NCBI GenBank assembly: GCA_016793195.1
Contig: JAEUJA010000246.1
Span: forward strand, 1-33,073
Direction of reading: 5' to 3'
Length of the DNA stretch: 33,073 bases
Source of the DNA: Phycisphaerae bacterium
GTDB taxonomy: Bacteria; Planctomycetota; Phycisphaerae; Phycisphaerales; UBA1924
A model generated the notes under the pieces. That model did no database searches and was not told the origin of the DNA. It saw only the letters and a program-made list of their open reading frames with translations. Of this stretch, positions 30,924 through 33,073 are shown piece after piece (position 1 is the stretch's first letter; each line of letters starts with the position of its first letter). The translations under genes and the position numbers were made by a program.

Positions 30924-32072
30924 TCAAGCCTGCTCGGCCGTCGTAGCGGGGGCCGACGCGGCCTCCATCATCTCCGCAACATCCACGATCCCGGGGCGGT
31001 CGCTCACCTCGCGGCCGCGCCCGGCCTGCCACAATCGGCCTTGCGCCAGCGCCATGCTAAGACGGCGGCAGCGCGGACAGATGTACTGGTAGTGGCCGAC
31101 TGAGTCTCCCCGCACCCCCGGCATCTCGTAGGAATACCCCAGCTCGCGCTCGACCCGAATGAGGTCTTCGACATGCGCCTTCGAGGCAAACGGCTGCGCG
31201 CAGTTCCGGCACGCAGCCTGCTCGCCGGTTCTACCGGCGTCCTTGTAGAACGACACACCGAGCTGCGCCGGACGCTGGAAGATGTGGAAGAACTTGCCGA
31301 ACGGCAGCCAGAGCAGCGTGAAGATCACGCACGCGGCATGGACGATCGCCAGGAAGTCGTAGGCGTACCCCTTCATCCATGTGTAGCTAGCCGTGAGCAT
31401 CAGCCCGGTGATGCTCACCGCGAAGAGCAGGATGAGCGGCAGGAAGTCCTCGCTGAACTGCTGCACGGCCTCAGCGCCGCGATCGCGCATCCGCCGCCTC
31501 ATCGCGATCATCACTCCCGCGATGACCAGAAACGAAGCCCACACCAGGCCGTGGAAGATCAATCCGCCGAGCACGCTCCCAATCCGGAAACTGAACGTGG
31601 GAAAACCAAAGACGTACACGCGGTATCGCTCGAAGTCGTCGGCGGGCGTCTGGAAGTGGATCCACCCGAACACCAGCGGGAAGGTGATCGCCCCCGCCAG
31701 CAGGCAGCCCCACATGATGAGCCAGTGGGCGGCCCAGCGGGTTCGACTCCGCCGGAAGATGAAGTTATTGAACGCAAAGACGCCGACGACGCGCTTGGGC
31801 CAGGCGGCGAGGTTGGCGAGGAGCCGGTCACGCGAGAAGAACACCTGCCAGCCGCGCCGCCAGAAGAGCGCCGTCGGCGGGCGCTGCAGCCACATGGAGT
31901 AGCGGTACGTGATCCCAAACACCGCGAAGAGAGTGGCGAATGTGTAGCCAACGAGCGCGGCGTCAAAGTGGGCGAGATTGCGCGAACCGATGGCGATCAG
32001 AGCCGCCACGAGGAGTGTGGCCGCAACCCCTTGTGCACCTGCCCTGACTGTCTCTCGATTCAAGGATGGCAT
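30924..32072 (-). CDS. NarI/HdrE-like cytochrome b-type membrane subunit with zinc-ribbon tail
   Basis: About 382 residues. Five to six membrane helices with candidate heme His residues in [27 protein letters not shown] and [13 protein letters not shown]; the last resembles the end of NarI/HdrE-type proteins. After the membrane part, C-x2-C (CRNCAQPF) and later CPRC (YICPRCRR) make a zinc-ribbon or rubredoxin-like knuckle in the cytoplasm. It is probably the quinol-reactive subunit. The ATG at 32072 has GAGG five nt upstream. First gene of the operon; TACACT at 32122-32127 on this strand is a possible -10, without a clear -35. Confidence 0.85.
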   Translation of the reverse strand: MPSLNRETVRAGAQGVAATLLVAALIAIGSRNLAHFDAALVGYTFATLFAVFGITYRYSMWLQRPPTALFWRRGWQVFFSRDRLLANLAAWPKRVVGVFAFNNFIFRRSRTRWAAHWLIMWGCLLAGAITFPLVFGWIHFQTPADDFERYRVYVFGFPTFSFRIGSVLGGLIFHGLVWASFLVIAGVMIAMRRRMRDRGAEAVQQFSEDFLPLILLFAVSITGLMLTASYTWMKGYAYDFLAIVHAACVIFTLLWLPFGKFFHIFQRPAQLGVSFYKDAGRTGEQAACRNCAQPFASKAHVEDLIRVERELGYSYEMPGVRGDSVGHYQYICPRCRRLSMALAQGRLWQAGRGREVSDRPGIVDVAEMMEAASAPATTAEQA

Positions 32073-32253
32073 CGTCACCTCGCATACTGATCGGCGCCAA
32101 GCCGACATCCACGGTTGCGAGAGTGTAAGCCGGACGGTGCGGACGGGCGGCTCTCTTGGTCGGAAGCCGTGGGGAGATCAGGGATGGATCGGTTTCGCCC
32201 ACCGCCTGACAATCGAGTGCGCCTCCCTCGACGATCGGCGACTTCGCCCGTTG

Positions 32254-32685
32254 TCACGCAATACCGATCGTTCGGTAGACTCGCACGACCGGGGGCTCTT
32301 GGAGCAGACCGCGCCATTCCGCGAGCAGGGCTTTCATTTGCTCCACCTCGGCGATGCGGAGCTGGTCAAGTGCGAAGGCAGCCTCATCGACATACTCAAC
32401 ACGCTCGATGTACCGGCCGGGCCGTTGATCGTCCCGCAGGAGCGTGACGCGAATGCCGCCCGGCTGCTCGTAGAACGGAACGGCTCGGCGTAAGAACGCC
32501 AAGAGGTCGGTGAGTCGCGGCTCAGCAACGCTGATCTCAAGGTCCAGCACGACACGGCCGGGACTTTCCATCTCGGCAAGGGTAGGAGCATCGCCGGCAA
32601 CAAGGATGCGTCGCTCACGGCGAGGGACATGGTCCAGCTGCCCATCGAGCTCACCGACCTCAAGGTCGTTCAACCTCGCGGTCAT
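32254..32685 (-). CDS. Small protein, possible dimeric alpha/beta-barrel (monooxygenase-like)
   Basis: About 143 residues. The core (after MESPGRVVLDLEISVAE) reads like a ferredoxin-like dimeric alpha/beta barrel: a strand, a helix (PRLTDLLAFLRR), strands GIRVTLLRDD and RYIERVEYVDEAAFALDQ, a long helix and a last strand PVVRVYRTI. This recalls the antibiotic biosynthesis monooxygenase-type fold but without a diagnostic motif. The start is uncertain: ATG at 32685 (chosen), TTG at 32703 or ATG at 32571, the last at the start of the conserved-looking part. It lies 181 nt before the molybdoenzyme operon; whether linked is unknown. Confidence 0.6.
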   Translation of the reverse strand: MTARLNDLEVGELDGQLDHVPRRERRILVAGDAPTLAEMESPGRVVLDLEISVAEPRLTDLLAFLRRAVPFYEQPGGIRVTLLRDDQRPGRYIERVEYVDEAAFALDQLRIAEVEQMKALLAEWRGLLQEPPVVRVYRTIGIA

Positions 32686-32736
32686 CGCCTTCGGCGCGGA
32701 CAAGCGCCTTCCCGCGAATGTGTGGCCGAAGAGAAA

Positions 32737-32756
32737 GCCCCGGCGAAGGCCGAGGC
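32737..32756 (-). terminator. Intrinsic terminator after the small winged-helix-like gene
   Basis: On the minus strand GCCTCGGC-CTTC-GCCGGGGC makes an 8-bp stem (one T-G) followed by TTTCTCTT. It starts 23 nt after the stop at 32779, so it separates that gene from the next one downstream. Confidence 0.6.
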
Positions 32757-32778
32757 GTGAGGGGGGGCACCGATGCGT

Positions 32779-33054
32779 TCAGACGCTGGGGCCCTTCTCG
32801 CGGAGGGCGTGGAACTCGACCATCGCGTCCTCGTAGGGGGCGGCTCCTGCGGCGGCGTGGTTGCGCCCGCCCGCAAGGACGACCACGCTCCGCTCCTTGA
32901 GGAAGGCGAAGGCGACGGCCGCCTGCGTAACGGGGATGTTGGCGGCGTGCCGGAGGTCTTCGAGGTTGAACGGGCTGGTTGCCTCGGCCACCGCATGGGC
33001 GACCGCCTCGAACGCGTCCTCCGGGCACCGGTGCTGGTACGGTTCGCCCTTCAT
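32779..33054 (-). CDS. Small winged-helix-like protein of unknown function
   Basis: 91 residues. The middle (FNLEDLRHAANIPVTQAAVA then FAFLKERSVVVLAGGRNHAA) has a helix-turn-helix plus wing look: two helices, then a strand pair ending in basic residues. I do not recognise the family. A GGAG nine nt before the ATG at 33054 supports that start; a GTG at 33072 adds six residues. It lies at the window edge and is followed by a terminator, so it ends a unit that may continue outside. Confidence 0.6.
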   Translation of the reverse strand: MKGEPYQHRCPEDAFEAVAHAVAEATSPFNLEDLRHAANIPVTQAAVAFAFLKERSVVVLAGGRNHAAAGAAPYEDAMVEFHALREKGPSV

Positions 33055-33073
33055 GGGAACGATGCTCCGCACC

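Noticed and set aside
32073-32253. FNR/DNR box (TTGAT-N4-ATCAA) before the molybdoenzyme operon
   Set aside because: Only half-sites and TTG-N5-CAA were seen; spacing does not fit.
1-33073. CRISPR array, insertion sequence, prophage or integron
   Set aside because: No repeated spaced units, transposase or integrase motifs, or terminal inverted repeats were found.

Overview
The window is high-GC, gene-dense bacterial chromosome. The organism looks Gram-negative-like with a facultative or low-oxygen, nitrogen-oxide-handling lifestyle. The very large secreted BNR/beta-helix protein and the unusual molybdoenzyme operon suggest Planctomycetota (perhaps Phycisphaerae). That placement is inference from gene style only; there is no rRNA or other marker gene here.

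Layout. (1) 1-898: no convincing gene, but a strong intrinsic terminator at 275-304 preceded by small hairpins. (2) 965-3577: a soluble histidine kinase and a sigma54-dependent NtrC-type regulator. (3) 3625-4551, minus: a UbiA-like membrane protein. (4) 4784-9574, plus: a compact run of glutamate dehydrogenase, two Rnk/GreA-C-type proteins, a ribosome hibernation factor, a double Usp protein and a zinc alcohol dehydrogenase. A textbook sigma54 -24/-12 element (4730-4744) and a perfect palindrome about 100 bp upstream of the predicted start precede the run, and a long hairpin follows it. (5) 9656-14430: a DUF5698/DUF2179 membrane protein, a 1104-residue secreted BNR plus beta-helix protein, an AhpD-like protein and a DUF488 protein. 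(6) 14431-15016: apparently decayed coding sequence. (7) 15017-17107: the di-iron Fe-S repair protein Ric, divergent from a Cys-rich MarR regulator coupled to a CxxC mini-thioredoxin. (8) 17274-23034: nearly a full molybdenum cofactor pathway (mobA, mogA, moaC, moeA / moaD, moaE / moaA) plus a TauE/SafE permease. (9) 23056-25019: an AhpD-like protein, a cupin and two divergent hemerythrins. (10) 25067-25789: a cytochrome b561-type gene broken by one in-frame TAG. (11) 25949-32072, minus: a tight six-gene operon for a NarI/HdrE-like membrane subunit, a molybdopterin oxidoreductase, a four-cluster ferredoxin, a Tat-type Rieske protein, a DUF6755 membrane protein and a TDT/SLAC1-type anion channel. 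(12) 32254-33054: two small proteins separated by a terminator.

How it fits together. The Moco genes supply the cofactor for the molybdoenzyme, whose active-site signature is of the NapA/NarB nitrate reductase kind. The anion channel could move nitrate or nitrite. Ric, the hemerythrins and the thiol proteins fit protection against NO and oxygen. The kinase/regulator pair probably drives the gdhA run through sigma54, tying nitrogen assimilation to ribosome hibernation and stress survival.

Several genes (the BNR/beta-helix protein, the MarR regulator, moaD, both hemerythrins) have no Shine-Dalgarno sequence but carry a -10-like TAC/TAG hexamer 5-8 nt before the start codon, suggesting leaderless transcripts. 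All functional assignments come from reading motifs; no database search was run.
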